NCBI RefSeq assembly: GCF_039778605.1
Contig: NZ_CP156060.1
Location: 1,178,001 to 1,242,000 of the forward strand
Length of the DNA stretch: 64,000 nucleotides
Source: Flavobacterium sp. WV_118_3
GTDB taxonomy: Bacteria > Bacteroidota > Bacteroidia > Flavobacteriales > Flavobacteriaceae
Direction of reading: 5' to 3'
The notes beneath the pieces were generated by a model that was not told the DNA's origin, did no database searches, and worked only from the letters and a program-made list of their open reading frames with translations. Shown here one piece after another: positions 1-8,550 of this stretch (its first letter is position 1; each line of letters starts with the position of its first letter). The translations under genes were made by a program, and so were the position numbers.

Positions 1-586
1 TATGCCCATTATGGGACTCGGCTATAAAACCGGGAAGTATGGTGCTATTGGCCTGGTTTTTATCGAAATAATACTGGATGGCATAATTGCTGGTTTCGAA
101 ATCAACTGTGGCGTTTCCAAATTGTTCGTTGGTTTTGATCAGTTCCCGACTGTCGCAATAGGCAACTTTGCCGGCATCGGATTGTAATTTTGCAAAGAGG
201 ATTCGGGAGGCAAATAATTCTCCGTAAGACAGGATGGTATCGTTCGTTTTTGCGGATAGTTCGCCTAATAAAAAGCATCCGTCTAATAAGGAAGTAATAG
301 TTACAAAACCGGATTCGATATAGGATTGCAGTTCACCATTATCCTGATCCGGGAGTAGCTTTTGCACGACTTCATAATGTCTTTTTTGAAGTTCGTTTAG
401 AATGTTTTTATAGCGAAGGTCACGGTTTTTAGCCTGATTAATGGCTTCCGATAACGAGTCGGTAACACCGCCCATAGCCGATACGACCACTACTTTTTTC
501 CCGGATATATTTTGTATTACTGCGATAGCCTGTTTGATATTCTGTTCGTTCGCGACAGAAGTACCTCCAAATTTTAATACTTTCAT
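1..586 (-). CDS. thrA: Aspartokinase, probably bifunctional aspartokinase/homoserine dehydrogenase (5' part)
   Basis: Only the N-terminal ~195 residues are inside the window; the gene runs off the left edge. The start ATG is at 584-586 and the protein opens with MKVLKFGGTSVA, the KFGGTS ATP-binding signature of aspartate kinases. Aspartokinase phosphorylates aspartate at the head of the threonine/lysine/methionine pathway. The first ~195 residues cannot by themselves separate a monofunctional LysC from a ThrA fusion. The upstream leader peptide, with eight consecutive Thr codons and several Ile codons (729-839), points to the threonine-regulated ThrA form. The aspartokinase assignment is firm; the bifunctional form is inferred. 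Confidence 0.88.
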   Translation of the reverse strand, partial: MKVLKFGGTSVANEQNIKQAIAVIQNISGKKVVVVSAMGGVTDSLSEAINQAKNRDLRYKNILNELQKRHYEVVQKLLPDQDNGELQSYIESGFVTITSLLDGCFLLGELSAKTNDTILSYGELFASRILFAKLQSDAGKVAYCDSRELIKTNEQFGNATVDFETSNYAIQYYFDKNQANSTILPGFIAESHNGH

Positions 587-659
587 AGTACTATATGTTA
601 TTGCCTGAAACTGTTTGCAGTGAAAGGCGTAGGATTGAAAAATAAGAATATAAATGGAT

Positions 660-677
660 TCGTTTGAAAACAAACGA
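660..677 (-). promoter_or_regulatory. Candidate attenuator hairpin in the thrA leader
   Basis: On the minus strand TCGTTTG-TTTT-CAAACGA forms a perfect 7-bp stem with a 4-nt loop. It lies between the leader-peptide stop (729) and the thrA ATG (586), and T-rich DNA follows within about 10-20 nt. Two other small stems are available in the leader: the palindrome TACCCCGAACGGGGTA at 732-747, which overlaps the last leader codons, and CCGAA/TTCGG near 784-799. Mutually exclusive pairing was not demonstrated. The terminator role is inferred from the leader peptide. Confidence 0.4.
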
Positions 678-728
678 TTTAGCGGTGTTAGAAAATAACA
701 CGTAGCTACACTGGACTATATGAAATGA

Positions 729-839
729 TTATACCCCGAACGGGGTAGTAGTGGTTGTTGTAGTGGTAATAATAGAAATCACAGCCGAAGAAGATTCGGT
801 TGCTATAAGGAACTTATATTTTCTATTAGCTGTTAGCAT
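729..839 (-). CDS. thrL: Threonine/isoleucine-rich leader peptide (attenuator)
   Basis: A 36-codon reading frame on the minus strand starts at ATG 837-839 and stops at TAA 729-731. The C-terminal part reads ISIITTTTTTTTPFGV, with eight consecutive Thr codons preceded by three Ile codons within four. This is the composition expected of a peptide whose translation senses charged tRNA-Thr and tRNA-Ile, as in enterobacterial ThrL. It sits 142 nt upstream of the aspartokinase gene on the same strand. A GTG near residue 20 could give a 17-residue form closer in size to E. coli ThrL. The -7 promoter element ends only 5 nt before the ATG, so if the ATG is used the mRNA would be nearly leaderless. Confidence 0.8.
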   Translation of the reverse strand: MLTANRKYKFLIATESSSAVISIITTTTTTTTPFGV

Positions 840-844
840 TGTTA

Positions 845-852
845 CAAATATA
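845..852 (-). promoter_or_regulatory. -7 promoter element for the thr leader
   Basis: The minus-strand sequence TATATTTG matches the Bacteroidota -7 consensus TAnnTTTG exactly. It ends 5 nt before the leader-peptide ATG. I see no convincing TTG -33 element at the usual 17-21 nt spacing, so the call rests on the -7 match and position. Confidence 0.5.
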
Positions 853-857
853 GGAGT

Positions 858-890
858 TTTTGTTTAGAAAAAGCTTTTTTTGTAAATTTA
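858..890 (+). promoter_or_regulatory. Candidate promoter for nnrD
   Basis: TTTTG, 20 nt of spacer, then TAAATTTA (one mismatch to TAnnTTTG) lies 24 nt upstream of the nnrD ATG. It is divergent from, and nearly adjacent to, the thr leader promoter. Confidence 0.45.
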
Positions 891-914
891 TAGGATGTCA
901 AAAATGGTTAATAT

Positions 915-1763
915 ATGGACAATCTGATAAAAGTCGATAAAAACGTAGTACTACAGCGGTTTCATCCCATTGGTAAATTTTCGCATAAAGGCATACAGGG
1001 ACATGCTTTGATCATCGGTGGAAGTTATGGTAAAATAGGTGCGCCTTGCTTGTCGGCTAAAGCCTGTTTAAAATCCGGAGCAGGACTGGTAACAGCCTAT
1101 ATTCCCAAATGTGGTTATGAAATTATGCAGACGGCACTTCCGGAAGTTATGGTGGAAACCGACGATTATCCGACACATATCCGGGCGATCGAAACGAAAT
1201 TAAAAATACAGGCGGTTGGAATCGGTATCGGAATTGGTCAGCATCTCGAAACCCAACAGGCTGTCTTTCATTTCTTAAAACTAAATAAAGCGCCTTTGGT
1301 AATCGATGCCGACGGGATTAATATTCTATCGGAAAACAAAGAATGGCTGGAATTTTTACCGTCTAAAACCATTTTGACACCGCATGTAAAAGAATTGGAG
1401 CGGCTGATAGGCGCCTGGAAAAACGAAGCGGATAAAATGGAAAAAGTGAAAACACTTTCCAAAACTTTCGACATTGTAATGGTGATTAAAGGGGCACCAT
1501 CGCGTATCGTTTATCAGGATCAGGTTTTTGAAAATACAACCGGGAACCAGTCTTTGGCAACTGCAGGAAGCGGCGATGTATTAACGGGGATTATAACCGG
1601 CCTGTTGGCGCAGGCTTATGATCCGGTGGATGCGGCTGTTACCGGCGTTTTTATTCATGGGCTGACGGCCGATATTGCTTTGCCGGAATTGGGCTATCAT
1701 GCATTTGTGGCTTCCGATAGCATTGCGTATCTCGGGAAAGCGTTCCATACATTATATGAATAA
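915..1763 (+). CDS. nnrD: ADP-dependent NAD(P)H-hydrate dehydratase
   Basis: This enzyme dehydrates the S-epimer of damaged NAD(P)H-hydrate using ADP, a cytosolic metabolite-repair activity. At 282 residues it is a stand-alone ribokinase-like domain. It shows the N-terminal [18 protein letters not shown] glycine-rich segment, the [10 protein letters not shown] motif in the middle and the C-terminal [18 protein letters not shown] nucleotide-binding motif with its catalytic Asp. Many bacteria fuse this domain to the NnrE epimerase; no epimerase domain is present here. A bidirectional hairpin terminator follows immediately. Confidence 0.92.
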   Translation: MDNLIKVDKNVVLQRFHPIGKFSHKGIQGHALIIGGSYGKIGAPCLSAKACLKSGAGLVTAYIPKCGYEIMQTALPEVMVETDDYPTHIRAIETKLKIQAVGIGIGIGQHLETQQAVFHFLKLNKAPLVIDADGINILSENKEWLEFLPSKTILTPHVKELERLIGAWKNEADKMEKVKTLSKTFDIVMVIKGAPSRIVYQDQVFENTTGNQSLATAGSGDVLTGIITGLLAQAYDPVDAAVTGVFIHGLTADIALPELGYHAFVASDSIAYLGKAFHTLYE

Positions 1764-1793
1764 AAAACGCTTCCGATCCGGAAGCGTTTTTTG
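1764..1793. terminator. Bidirectional terminator between nnrD and the TlpA-like gene
   Basis: ACGCTTCC-GATC-GGAAGCGT forms a strong stem flanked by A6 on the left and T6 on the right. It can therefore terminate both converging genes. Confidence 0.85.
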
Positions 1794-3161
1794 TTATTTA
1801 ACACCTTGTTTGGTGAATAGTTCTGTAAGTTGCGGATCCGATGGTCGTGGTGCATCGGCTGTAACGATGTTTCCGTTTGGATCGACCAGAATAAATCGCG
1901 GGATACTTTCGATCCCGTATTCTTTTATAAACTGTGAACTCCAGTCGTTATCCGCAAATAACTGAATACCGCCTAATTTTTTTTCGTCTACCAGTTTTTT
2001 CCATTTGTCGTAGTCTTTTTTGGCATCGATCGAAATACTTACAAATTCGATGTTTTTACCATGGTATTGTTCTTCGACTTTTTGAAGGTGTGGAATTTCC
2101 TGACGACACGGACCACACCAGGTTGCCCATACGTCGATATATACAAATTTACCTTTTAGGTTGTCTAATGAAGTCTGACCGCCTTTGTAGTTTTCGTAAT
2201 TGAATTTAGGCGATGGTTTTCCAGGGATCAATCCTTTGATTTTGTTGAATTTTTCAGTTAAGTCTTCCTTGAATTTGGTGTCGGTAGACAACGCCATGAT
2301 TTCTTTGTATAAGGTTTCCGATTCGGTATTTCCGGCACGAATCTGGTAGCCTAAGTTTTGTAGAAAACTGTTTTTGATGTTCGGACTTTTTATTTTTTTG
2401 ATTTCCGTTAAAATACGATCACTTAATTCTTTTTCGGTCATATTGGCACTGTTTTCCGATACTTTCTGATTAAAACGTGCGGCAATCAATTGTTTGTACG
2501 GATTCGAAAACAAGAAGTCGGTATCGTTATCCATATCAAGGGTAGTATCGAATTTTGGGAAGCTTTCAGAAGGTTTGAAGTTTTCCTTTTTGGCATAATG
2601 TGCATGATACGCCGGGTAGTTTAACAATAAAAGTTGTTCGAAATAGTCGATACTTTTTTGTTCGTTCTTTTTAAAACCGGCATCGGCAAATTTAGTACTG
2701 TTGTATAATTCCAATACGGCATTTTTTAATTCTTTATTTTTATTGACATAAGTAGTCTCATCCTGACTGTAAAATGTCTGCGGGTTGCCAAGCATGGTAT
2801 TTACCAGTTGCCCTTTCTTAACCAGGTATTGATTTTCAACACTGCCATTTCCGGAAAAAGCAAGTGAGGTATTAAAATTTGCATCATCGGCGGTAATGTT
2901 TAGTTTGGTTCCTTTGGCCAGATATAAAGCAGCACGGTTGTTTTTGGTACTCAGCGTATAGGAACCGCTATACGAAATAGGGAAAGTTTCGGAAAACGAA
3001 CCGTCGGGTTTTAACGTAATCTCTTTGTTAAAACTTTCGCCTTTGATTTTGATCTTTTTTTCTTCGGTATTGTTGATTTTTCCGGATAGCGTAATCGTCT
3101 CCGGCGGTAGCGTAAACGACGATAATACAAGGATGATCAACAAATAAAGTGTGTTTTTCAT
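1794..3161 (-). CDS. TlpA-like thioredoxin-fold periplasmic protein
   Basis: A 455-residue protein with an N-terminal signal peptide (hydrophobic residues ~4-18). A beta-rich DUF4369-like N-terminal region follows, then a long helical middle. The C-terminal TlpA/AhpC-TSA thioredoxin domain runs from about residue 310 and holds the redox motif WCGPC near residue 349, inside VYIDVWATWCGPCRQE. The family reduces or isomerises disulfides on the outer face of the cytoplasmic membrane. Bacteroidota encode many such paralogues and the client is usually unknown. It is monocistronic, converging on nnrD. Confidence 0.85.
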   Translation of the reverse strand: MKNTLYLLIILVLSSFTLPPETITLSGKINNTEEKKIKIKGESFNKEITLKPDGSFSETFPISYSGSYTLSTKNNRAALYLAKGTKLNITADDANFNTSLAFSGNGSVENQYLVKKGQLVNTMLGNPQTFYSQDETTYVNKNKELKNAVLELYNSTKFADAGFKKNEQKSIDYFEQLLLLNYPAYHAHYAKKENFKPSESFPKFDTTLDMDNDTDFLFSNPYKQLIAARFNQKVSENSANMTEKELSDRILTEIKKIKSPNIKNSFLQNLGYQIRAGNTESETLYKEIMALSTDTKFKEDLTEKFNKIKGLIPGKPSPKFNYENYKGGQTSLDNLKGKFVYIDVWATWCGPCRQEIPHLQKVEEQYHGKNIEFVSISIDAKKDYDKWKKLVDEKKLGGIQLFADNDWSSQFIKEYGIESIPRFILVDPNGNIVTADAPRPSDPQLTELFTKQGVK

Positions 3162-3194
3162 TGAAAATAGTTTTTAGTTGGTTTTTTAGGAGTT

Positions 3195-3202
3195 CAAATA
3201 TA
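3195..3202 (-). promoter_or_regulatory. -7 element upstream of the TlpA-like gene
   Basis: TATATTTG on the minus strand matches TAnnTTTG exactly and lies 33 nt before the ATG at 3161. The matching -33 element is weak. Confidence 0.45.
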
Positions 3203-3302
3203 AGGATTGTTGTTTGTATAATAACATCCGAAATTGGTATAATATAGTTTGCTTTTTAGGCATATTTTATGGAATTTTGAGCAATTAATTTTTTAGACAA
3301 AA

Positions 3303-4811
3303 ATGGACACAATACATTATATAAGCTCCGATGTGATTTCACTGGAGTTACTACAGGAAATCATTTCGCAAAACAGGAAACTGGAGTTATCGGAAGAAGC
3401 ACGTGTAAACATCGAAAAATGCCGTGCCTATCTGGATGCCAAAATGGAATCGCATGGCGAGCCGATTTACGGTATCAACACTGGTTTTGGCTCTTTGTGT
3501 AATGTGAAAATTTCAAACGAAAACCTGTCAAAACTACAGGAAAACCTGGTAAAATCGCATGCTTGTGGTACCGGTGATGAAGTGCCGCATGAGATTGTAA
3601 AAATCATGTTATTGCTTAAAATCAAATCGTTAAGTTTTGGTCATTCCGGTGTACAGTTAAAAACGGTTGAACGATTGATCGATTTCTATAACAACGATGT
3701 TTTACCGGTGATTTATACGCAGGGATCGTTAGGCGCATCCGGCGATTTGGCACCATTGGCGCATTTGTCGTTGCCGTTAATCGGAGAAGGTGAAGTGTAT
3801 CTGGATGGTTTCCGCCAACCGGCTAAAAAAGTCCTTGAAAAAATGGGATGGGAGCCAATCGTATTGCAATCCAAAGAAGGATTGGCATTGTTAAACGGAA
3901 CGCAGTTTATGAGTGCTTATGGTGCATATGTATTACTAAAAGCGAGTAAATATGCGTATCTGGCCGACCTTATCGGAGCCATTTCTCTGGAAGGATTTGA
4001 TGGACGCATCGAGCCGTTTAACGAACTGATCCATTTGGTTCGTCCGCATAAAGGACAAATCAATACGGCAAAACGCTTCCAGGAATTATTGGAAGACAGT
4101 GAAATTATAGCACAACCTAAAAAACATGTTCAGGATCCGTATTCGTTCCGTTGTATTCCTCAGGTACACGGTGCGTCAAAAGATACGATCGATTATGTAA
4201 AACGTGTTTTTAAAACGGAAATCAATTCGGTTACCGATAACCCTAATATTTTTATTGAAACGGATGAAATTATTTCCGGTGGAAACTTCCACGGTCAGCC
4301 ATTGGCATTGGCGTTGGATTTCCTTGGAATCGCGTTAGCCGAACTGGGTAATATTTCCGAAAGACGTACGTATCAGTTAATTTCAGGATTACGCGATTTA
4401 CCGGCCTTTTTGGTTAGCGATCCGGGATTGAATTCCGGTTTTATGATTCCGCAATATACGGCTGCAAGTATCGTAAGTCAGAACAAACAATATGCAACTC
4501 CGGCCAGTATCGATAGTATCGTATCGTCTAATGGTCAGGAAGATCATGTGAGTATGGGAGCAAACGCGGCTACCAAAGCGTTGAAAATTATGGAAAACCT
4601 GGAGCGTATTCTGGCTATTGAGCTAATGAATGCTTCTCAGGCTATTGAGTTCAGACGTCCGTTACAATCCAGTCCGTTTATCGAAAGCTTCCTGAAATTA
4701 TACCGCGAAGAAGTACCTTTGGTAACGGAAGACCGAATTTTACATTATGATATCGAAAAATCGGTAGCGTTTTTAAACAGCTTCCAGATGGATGAAGTAT
4801 TGTTTGAGTAA
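3303..4811 (+). CDS. hutH: Histidine ammonia-lyase
   Basis: HutH deaminates L-histidine to trans-urocanate, the first step of histidine catabolism. The protein has 502 residues, normal for the family. The signature GSLGASGDLAPLAHLSLPL contains Ala145-Ser146-Gly147, which cyclise to the MIO electrophile. GGNFHGQPLALALD and the later QEDHVSMGANAA segment also match the active site. No hutU, hutI or hutG gene is adjacent, so the rest of the pathway must be elsewhere. HutH is clearly favoured over PAL/TAL by the SSNGQEDHVSMG region. Confidence 0.93.
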   Translation: MDTIHYISSDVISLELLQEIISQNRKLELSEEARVNIEKCRAYLDAKMESHGEPIYGINTGFGSLCNVKISNENLSKLQENLVKSHACGTGDEVPHEIVKIMLLLKIKSLSFGHSGVQLKTVERLIDFYNNDVLPVIYTQGSLGASGDLAPLAHLSLPLIGEGEVYLDGFRQPAKKVLEKMGWEPIVLQSKEGLALLNGTQFMSAYGAYVLLKASKYAYLADLIGAISLEGFDGRIEPFNELIHLVRPHKGQINTAKRFQELLEDSEIIAQPKKHVQDPYSFRCIPQVHGASKDTIDYVKRVFKTEINSVTDNPNIFIETDEIISGGNFHGQPLALALDFLGIALAELGNISERRTYQLISGLRDLPAFLVSDPGLNSGFMIPQYTAASIVSQNKQYATPASIDSIVSSNGQEDHVSMGANAATKALKIMENLERILAIELMNASQAIEFRRPLQSSPFIESFLKLYREEVPLVTEDRILHYDIEKSVAFLNSFQMDEVLFE

Positions 4812-4840
4812 TACATCAGATCTGGCTATATAATTTTTTA

Positions 4841-4870
4841 CACCTGACAGGTTTTAAAACCTCTCAGGTG
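4841..4870. repeat. 30-bp palindromic repeat, copy 1
   Basis: CACCTGACAGGTTTT and AAAACCTCTCAGGTG are inverted repeats with one internal mismatch. The element lies 30 nt after hutH and may serve as its terminator, since TTTTC follows. It is nearly identical to the perfect palindrome at 5549-5578. Confidence 0.75.
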
Positions 4871-4901
4871 TTTTCATATTACGGTTGAATTAAATAATAA
4901 A

Positions 4902-5522
4902 ATGGAAAATTTTAATAGAAAAAAACACTGGGAAACCATTTACGAAAATAAACCTTTAGAAACCGTAAGTTGGTACCAGCCTAATCCGGAAACTTCATTG
5001 TATTTTCTGGAGCAATCCTGTTTACCGAAGTCGGCTAAGATTATTGATATTGGCGGAGGCGATAGTTTTTTGGTGGATCATTTGCTGAAATCGGGTTATA
5101 CCGATATTACGGTTTTGGATATTTCGGAAGCGGCAATTGAACGTGCCAAAACCAGACTGGGGAATCAAGCGGCAAAGGTGAAATGGATTGTGGCCGATGT
5201 TACCGATTTTAAGCCGACAGAGTGTTATGATTTTTGGCATGACCGTGCGGCATTTCATTTTTTAACGAATCAAAAGGATGTGGATACCTATCTGAAAACG
5301 ACTGCCCAGGCAATTGCTTCAAACGGAAATATGATCATTGGAACATTTTCAGAACAGGGACCAGAAAAATGTAGCGGTATTGCGATACAGCAATATTCGG
5401 AACAGAGTATGGTAACTTTATTTCAAACGGATTTTGAAAAGATTAGTTGTCTTACAGTTGATCATGACACACCATTTGACACCATTCAGAATTTTGTATT
5501 TTGCCATTTCCGAAAAAAATAA
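4902..5522 (+). CDS. Class I SAM-dependent methyltransferase
   Basis: A 206-residue protein with the SAM-binding motif I KIIDIGGGDSFLVDHLL at about residues 46-62, motif II TVLDISEAAIERAK, and an acidic VADVTDF segment (motif III). The N-terminal KKHWETIYENKP and VSWYQPNPE segments are typical of small flavobacterial methyltransferases annotated only by fold. The substrate cannot be told from sequence. The gene is flanked on both sides by copies of the ACCTGACAGG palindrome. Confidence 0.85.
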   Translation: MENFNRKKHWETIYENKPLETVSWYQPNPETSLYFLEQSCLPKSAKIIDIGGGDSFLVDHLLKSGYTDITVLDISEAAIERAKTRLGNQAAKVKWIVADVTDFKPTECYDFWHDRAAFHFLTNQKDVDTYLKTTAQAIASNGNMIIGTFSEQGPEKCSGIAIQQYSEQSMVTLFQTDFEKISCLTVDHDTPFDTIQNFVFCHFRKK

Positions 5523-5548
5523 AAGAGGAGTATGCTGTAATTATTAAA

Positions 5549-5578
5549 GACCTGACAGGTTTTAAAACCTGTCAGGTC
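5549..5578. repeat. 30-bp palindromic repeat, copy 2
   Basis: GACCTGACAGGTTTT / AAAACCTGTCAGGTC is a perfect 30-bp palindrome. It sits between two convergent genes (methyltransferase and DUF1304) and probably acts as a terminator. Its core is shared with the copy at 4841-4870. Confidence 0.8.
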
Positions 5579-5586
5579 TGATTTTA

Positions 5587-5949
5587 TTATAAAAAGTATA
5601 GGCTCAGTAATCCCAACGCTGCAGGAACACTTTGTACCATTAAAATTGATTTTTGTACGGTGATTGCGCCGTAAACTCCGGCTACGAATACGCATCCTAA
5701 AAAGAAAGTAGCAATATGAATACTCCATTGCAAATCGCAAATCAGTAGCGACCAGATCAGACCGGCTGCGAGAAATCCGTTATATAATCCCTGGTTTCCG
5801 GCCATTTGCTTGGTTTTTTCAAACATTTCTTCCGGTACCGATTTAAAAACTTTTTTGGCACGCGTAGTCCACGCAAACATTTCCAGCCATACGATATAAA
5901 GGTGCAGTAAGGCTATACATCCGATAATGATTTTTGAAAGTAAAGTCAT
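5587..5949 (-). CDS. DUF1304 family integral membrane protein
   Basis: A 120-residue protein with four predicted hydrophobic segments. The N-terminal HLYIVWLEMFAWTTRA and the QGLYNGFLAAGLIW motif are characteristic of DUF1304. The family function is unknown. It lies 18 nt downstream of the TMEM175-like gene and is probably cotranscribed with it and the DUF421 gene. Confidence 0.85.
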   Translation of the reverse strand: MTLLSKIIIGCIALLHLYIVWLEMFAWTTRAKKVFKSVPEEMFEKTKQMAGNQGLYNGFLAAGLIWSLLICDLQWSIHIATFFLGCVFVAGVYGAITVQKSILMVQSVPAALGLLSLYFL

Positions 5950-5967
5950 AGGCGATTTGAATTTAGG

Positions 5968-6549
5968 TTATTCGGAATGATCCAGTATTCGTTCTATTCT
6001 TTTATCCGGAATAAGCCACATAATGGCCACCAGAACGTAAAATGCACCGGCAATTAGTCCGTTGTAATTGGAGGCGATTATCCCTAAGATATAAAAAACG
6101 GGTGATAGTTTTCCTTTACTATCGTTTCCGATGGCTTTGGATAAAACCGAATCCGGACCGTGTTTTTTCAGGATCAGATATTGCAGTATAAAATAGGCTA
6201 ATGCACATAATAACAGTACGATTCCGTAGAGCATCATTGGAATAGGAGCAAAATGATTTTCGCCAATCCATGCGGTTGCGAAGGGTATCATTGACAACCA
6301 AAACAATAAATGTAGGTTGGCCCATAAGATACCACCCGAAATTTGTTTTACCGTATGCAGCATATGGTGGTGGTTGTTCCAATAGATGCCTACATAGATA
6401 AAGCTCAATACATAACTCAGGAATACTGGCAAAATAGGTTTTAACGCACTAAAACTTACCTCGTGTGGCACTTTGATTTCCAAAACCATAATGGTAATAA
6501 TAATGGCGAGTACGCCGTCGCTAAAAGCTTCCAGTCGGGTTTTGTTCAT
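5968..6549 (-). CDS. TMEM175-like (DUF1211) potassium-channel family protein
   Basis: The chosen start MNKTRLEAFSDGVLAIIITI carries the RxxxFSDG motif that marks the first helix of the TMEM175/DUF1211 family, whose characterised members are K+ channels. About six hydrophobic segments follow in 193 residues, the usual size for a bacterial subunit. The frame stays open 27 codons further upstream to 6630, but that extension overlaps the DUF421 gene and lacks family similarity, so the ATG at 6547-6549 is preferred. The upstream DUF421 gene ends 10 nt before it. Confidence 0.85.
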   Translation of the reverse strand: MNKTRLEAFSDGVLAIIITIMVLEIKVPHEVSFSALKPILPVFLSYVLSFIYVGIYWNNHHHMLHTVKQISGGILWANLHLLFWLSMIPFATAWIGENHFAPIPMMLYGIVLLLCALAYFILQYLILKKHGPDSVLSKAIGNDSKGKLSPVFYILGIIASNYNGLIAGAFYVLVAIMWLIPDKRIERILDHSE

Positions 6550-6559
6550 AGAGGAGGAT

Positions 6560-7075
6560 TTAGAGGTTTTCGTTGCGCAGGGTTTTGTGAATCCTGCGTT
6601 TGTGATGGGTTTGACGTAAATTCTGATCACCGGAGATCACACTAATGTTTCCATCGATTTCCAGCATGGCCAGTTTGACGTCTTTGTAACGCTCGATTCC
6701 GTGTTCGCGGATGGCTTCATATAACTCGTCGGATGTAATACCGAGTCGGCTTAAGGTGTCGAATTCCAGTTTTCCGTTATGGATCAGTATTTCCGGTTTG
6801 TCTTGTAACAGGTTACTGAGTTTTTTGTATTTAAACAGTAACTTTTTAAAGATAAAGTTGATGATAAACAGCACCAATGCGGCCGCTAATCCTCCCGAAA
6901 GGCTGGAATCACTTCCAACCATGGCGTTCTGAACAGCATTACTGATCAGTAATATCAGGATGACATCGGCCGTATTGAGCTGCGATAATTGTTTTTTACC
7001 AAAAATACGGAGGGCTACCACCATAAAGATATATACGGCGGAACTTCTGACGATTATATCCAGGTAGGCTTCCAT
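6560..7075 (-). CDS. DUF421 (YetF/YcaP family) membrane protein
   Basis: A 171-residue protein with two or three N-terminal membrane helices. It includes FGKKQLSQLNTADVILILLI, which resembles the R-GK-x(3)-L---D signature of DUF421, followed by VQNAMVG. The soluble C-terminal half has the GKLEFDTLSRLGITSDELYE segment seen in YetF proteins. The role of the family is unresolved. It is the second gene of a minus-strand cluster that begins with the RimB-RimK gene, 9 nt upstream. Confidence 0.85.
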   Translation of the reverse strand: MEAYLDIIVRSSAVYIFMVVALRIFGKKQLSQLNTADVILILLISNAVQNAMVGSDSSLSGGLAAALVLFIINFIFKKLLFKYKKLSNLLQDKPEILIHNGKLEFDTLSRLGITSDELYEAIREHGIERYKDVKLAMLEIDGNISVISGDQNLRQTHHKRRIHKTLRNENL

Positions 7076-7084
7076 ATCCGGTGT

Positions 7085-8452
7085 TTATTTCCATTTAAAG
7101 TTTTTCTCGATGGCTTTGATCATTTCACCTGCAATGTCTTTTTGTGTCGCGCCTTCGATCCCTTCCAATCCGGGCGAGGAGTTCACTTCCAGTAATAACG
7201 GTCCTTTTGACGAACGGATAATATCTACTCCGGCAACTTTTAAATTCATCGCTTTGGCTGCTTTGATCGCAATGCGTTTTTCTTCGGCCGTTACTTTTAC
7301 AACTGATGCCGTTCCGCCCAAATGGATGTTGGCCCGGAATTCACCTGGTAAAGCTTCCCGCTGCATGGCGGCAACCACTTTTCCGTCGACTACAAACAAA
7401 CGAAGGTCTTTTCCGTTGGCTTCTTTGATAAATTCCTGTACGAGGATGTTGGCATTTAAGCTTTTAAAAGCATTGATTACACTTTCTGCAGCTTTTTTAG
7501 TTTCGGCCAATACCACACCTTTTCCTTGCGTTCCTTCCAGTAATTTTACAATTAAAGGAGAACCACCTACCATCTTGATCAGGTCATTGGTGTCGAGTGG
7601 GGAATTGGCAAATCCGGTTGTGGGAATATCAACACCATTATTTAGAAGTAATTGCAGGGAAAACAGTTTGTCGCGCGACTGACTGATTGCTGCGGAGCTG
7701 TTTAAACTAAAAACTTTTAGTGCTTCGAATTGTCGCGTTAAGGCACAACCGTAATAGGTCATACTGGGACGAATCCTTGGAATTACAGCGTCAAAATCGT
7801 TCAAAACCCGACCACCGCGGTAATGAATTTCGGGCGCCGTAGCGTCGAGTTTCATATAACAGTATTTCAGGTTTAGGAAATGCATTTCGTGTCCCCGCAT
7901 TTCTCCGGCTTCTATAATACGCTTATTACTGTAAAGTTCCGGGTTGCTGGCCAATAAACCGATACGAAGACCTTTTTTGGCGGTATCTTCGCTATAATAG
8001 TATTCTTTGATTTTTTCTTTTGTCGGATGACCCAAAAGGTATTTTTGTTCCGGATCTACCAATATACGTCCCGACATGGCTTCCCGTCCCAAAAGCATAC
8101 GGAATCCCATCGAGTCACGATTGGTTAGTGTTAGTTCTACATCCCATTCGCTACCACCGATTTCCAGTACGGTTCGGATCACATAACGCAGTTCGCGGTA
8201 ACCGCTCGAACTCTTTACGACACGTTTGTCAATTAAAAGTGCTTCGCAATGAATAACGGCTTTGATGTTATTCTGAATTGGGTTAATATCGAATTTTACC
8301 CAGTTTTCACCATTTTTTTCAAACGGTACAATGTTGGTGGCATGCAATGCCGAAGTTTTTGCCCCGGAATCGACCCGGGCTTTGATGGTTGGAATTCCAA
8401 GAGCAGGAAAAGAGCACCATTCTTCACTACCTACAATAACTTTGTCTAGCAT
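7085..8452 (-). CDS. rimK: RimB-RimK fusion: retropepsin-like protease domain plus ATP-grasp ligase
   Basis: 455 residues with two domains. Residues 1-~145 form an ATP-dependent zinc-protease/RimB-like retropepsin domain, with [12 protein letters not shown] carrying the DSGA aspartate and later MLLGREAM. Residues ~160-455 form a RimK-type ATP-grasp ligase, with [38 protein letters not shown] and [18 protein letters not shown]. In gammaproteobacteria RimK adds glutamates to ribosomal protein S6 and RimB trims them. Here the two activities appear to share one chain. The substrate in this organism is not known. It leads a cluster with DUF421, TMEM175 and DUF1304 membrane genes. Confidence 0.88.
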   Translation of the reverse strand: MLDKVIVGSEEWCSFPALGIPTIKARVDSGAKTSALHATNIVPFEKNGENWVKFDINPIQNNIKAVIHCEALLIDKRVVKSSSGYRELRYVIRTVLEIGGSEWDVELTLTNRDSMGFRMLLGREAMSGRILVDPEQKYLLGHPTKEKIKEYYYSEDTAKKGLRIGLLASNPELYSNKRIIEAGEMRGHEMHFLNLKYCYMKLDATAPEIHYRGGRVLNDFDAVIPRIRPSMTYYGCALTRQFEALKVFSLNSSAAISQSRDKLFSLQLLLNNGVDIPTTGFANSPLDTNDLIKMVGGSPLIVKLLEGTQGKGVVLAETKKAAESVINAFKSLNANILVQEFIKEANGKDLRLFVVDGKVVAAMQREALPGEFRANIHLGGTASVVKVTAEEKRIAIKAAKAMNLKVAGVDIIRSSKGPLLLEVNSSPGLEGIEGATQKDIAGEMIKAIEKNFKWK

Positions 8453-8523
8453 TTCTTTGTTTGTATTTGTAATTCTAAAGTACTACTTTTTTTGAAATGC
8501 CAAACACATTTGCTTAAAAAAGA

Positions 8524-8550
8524 AAAAACCTACTTAATTAGTAGGTTTTT
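8524..8550 (-). terminator. Terminator overlapping the clpC stop codon
   Basis: AAAACCTACT-TAATT-AGTAGGTTTT is a 10-bp stem with T/A runs on both sides. On the minus strand the 5' arm encodes the last residues of ClpC and the stop codon (8534-8536) lies in the loop. The symmetric A/T flanks may also serve as a weak barrier to plus-strand readthrough. Confidence 0.75.

Noticed and set aside
5968..6630. Longer start for the TMEM175-like gene at 6630
   Set aside because: The extension overlaps the DUF421 gene and precedes the conserved FSDG-type N-terminus.
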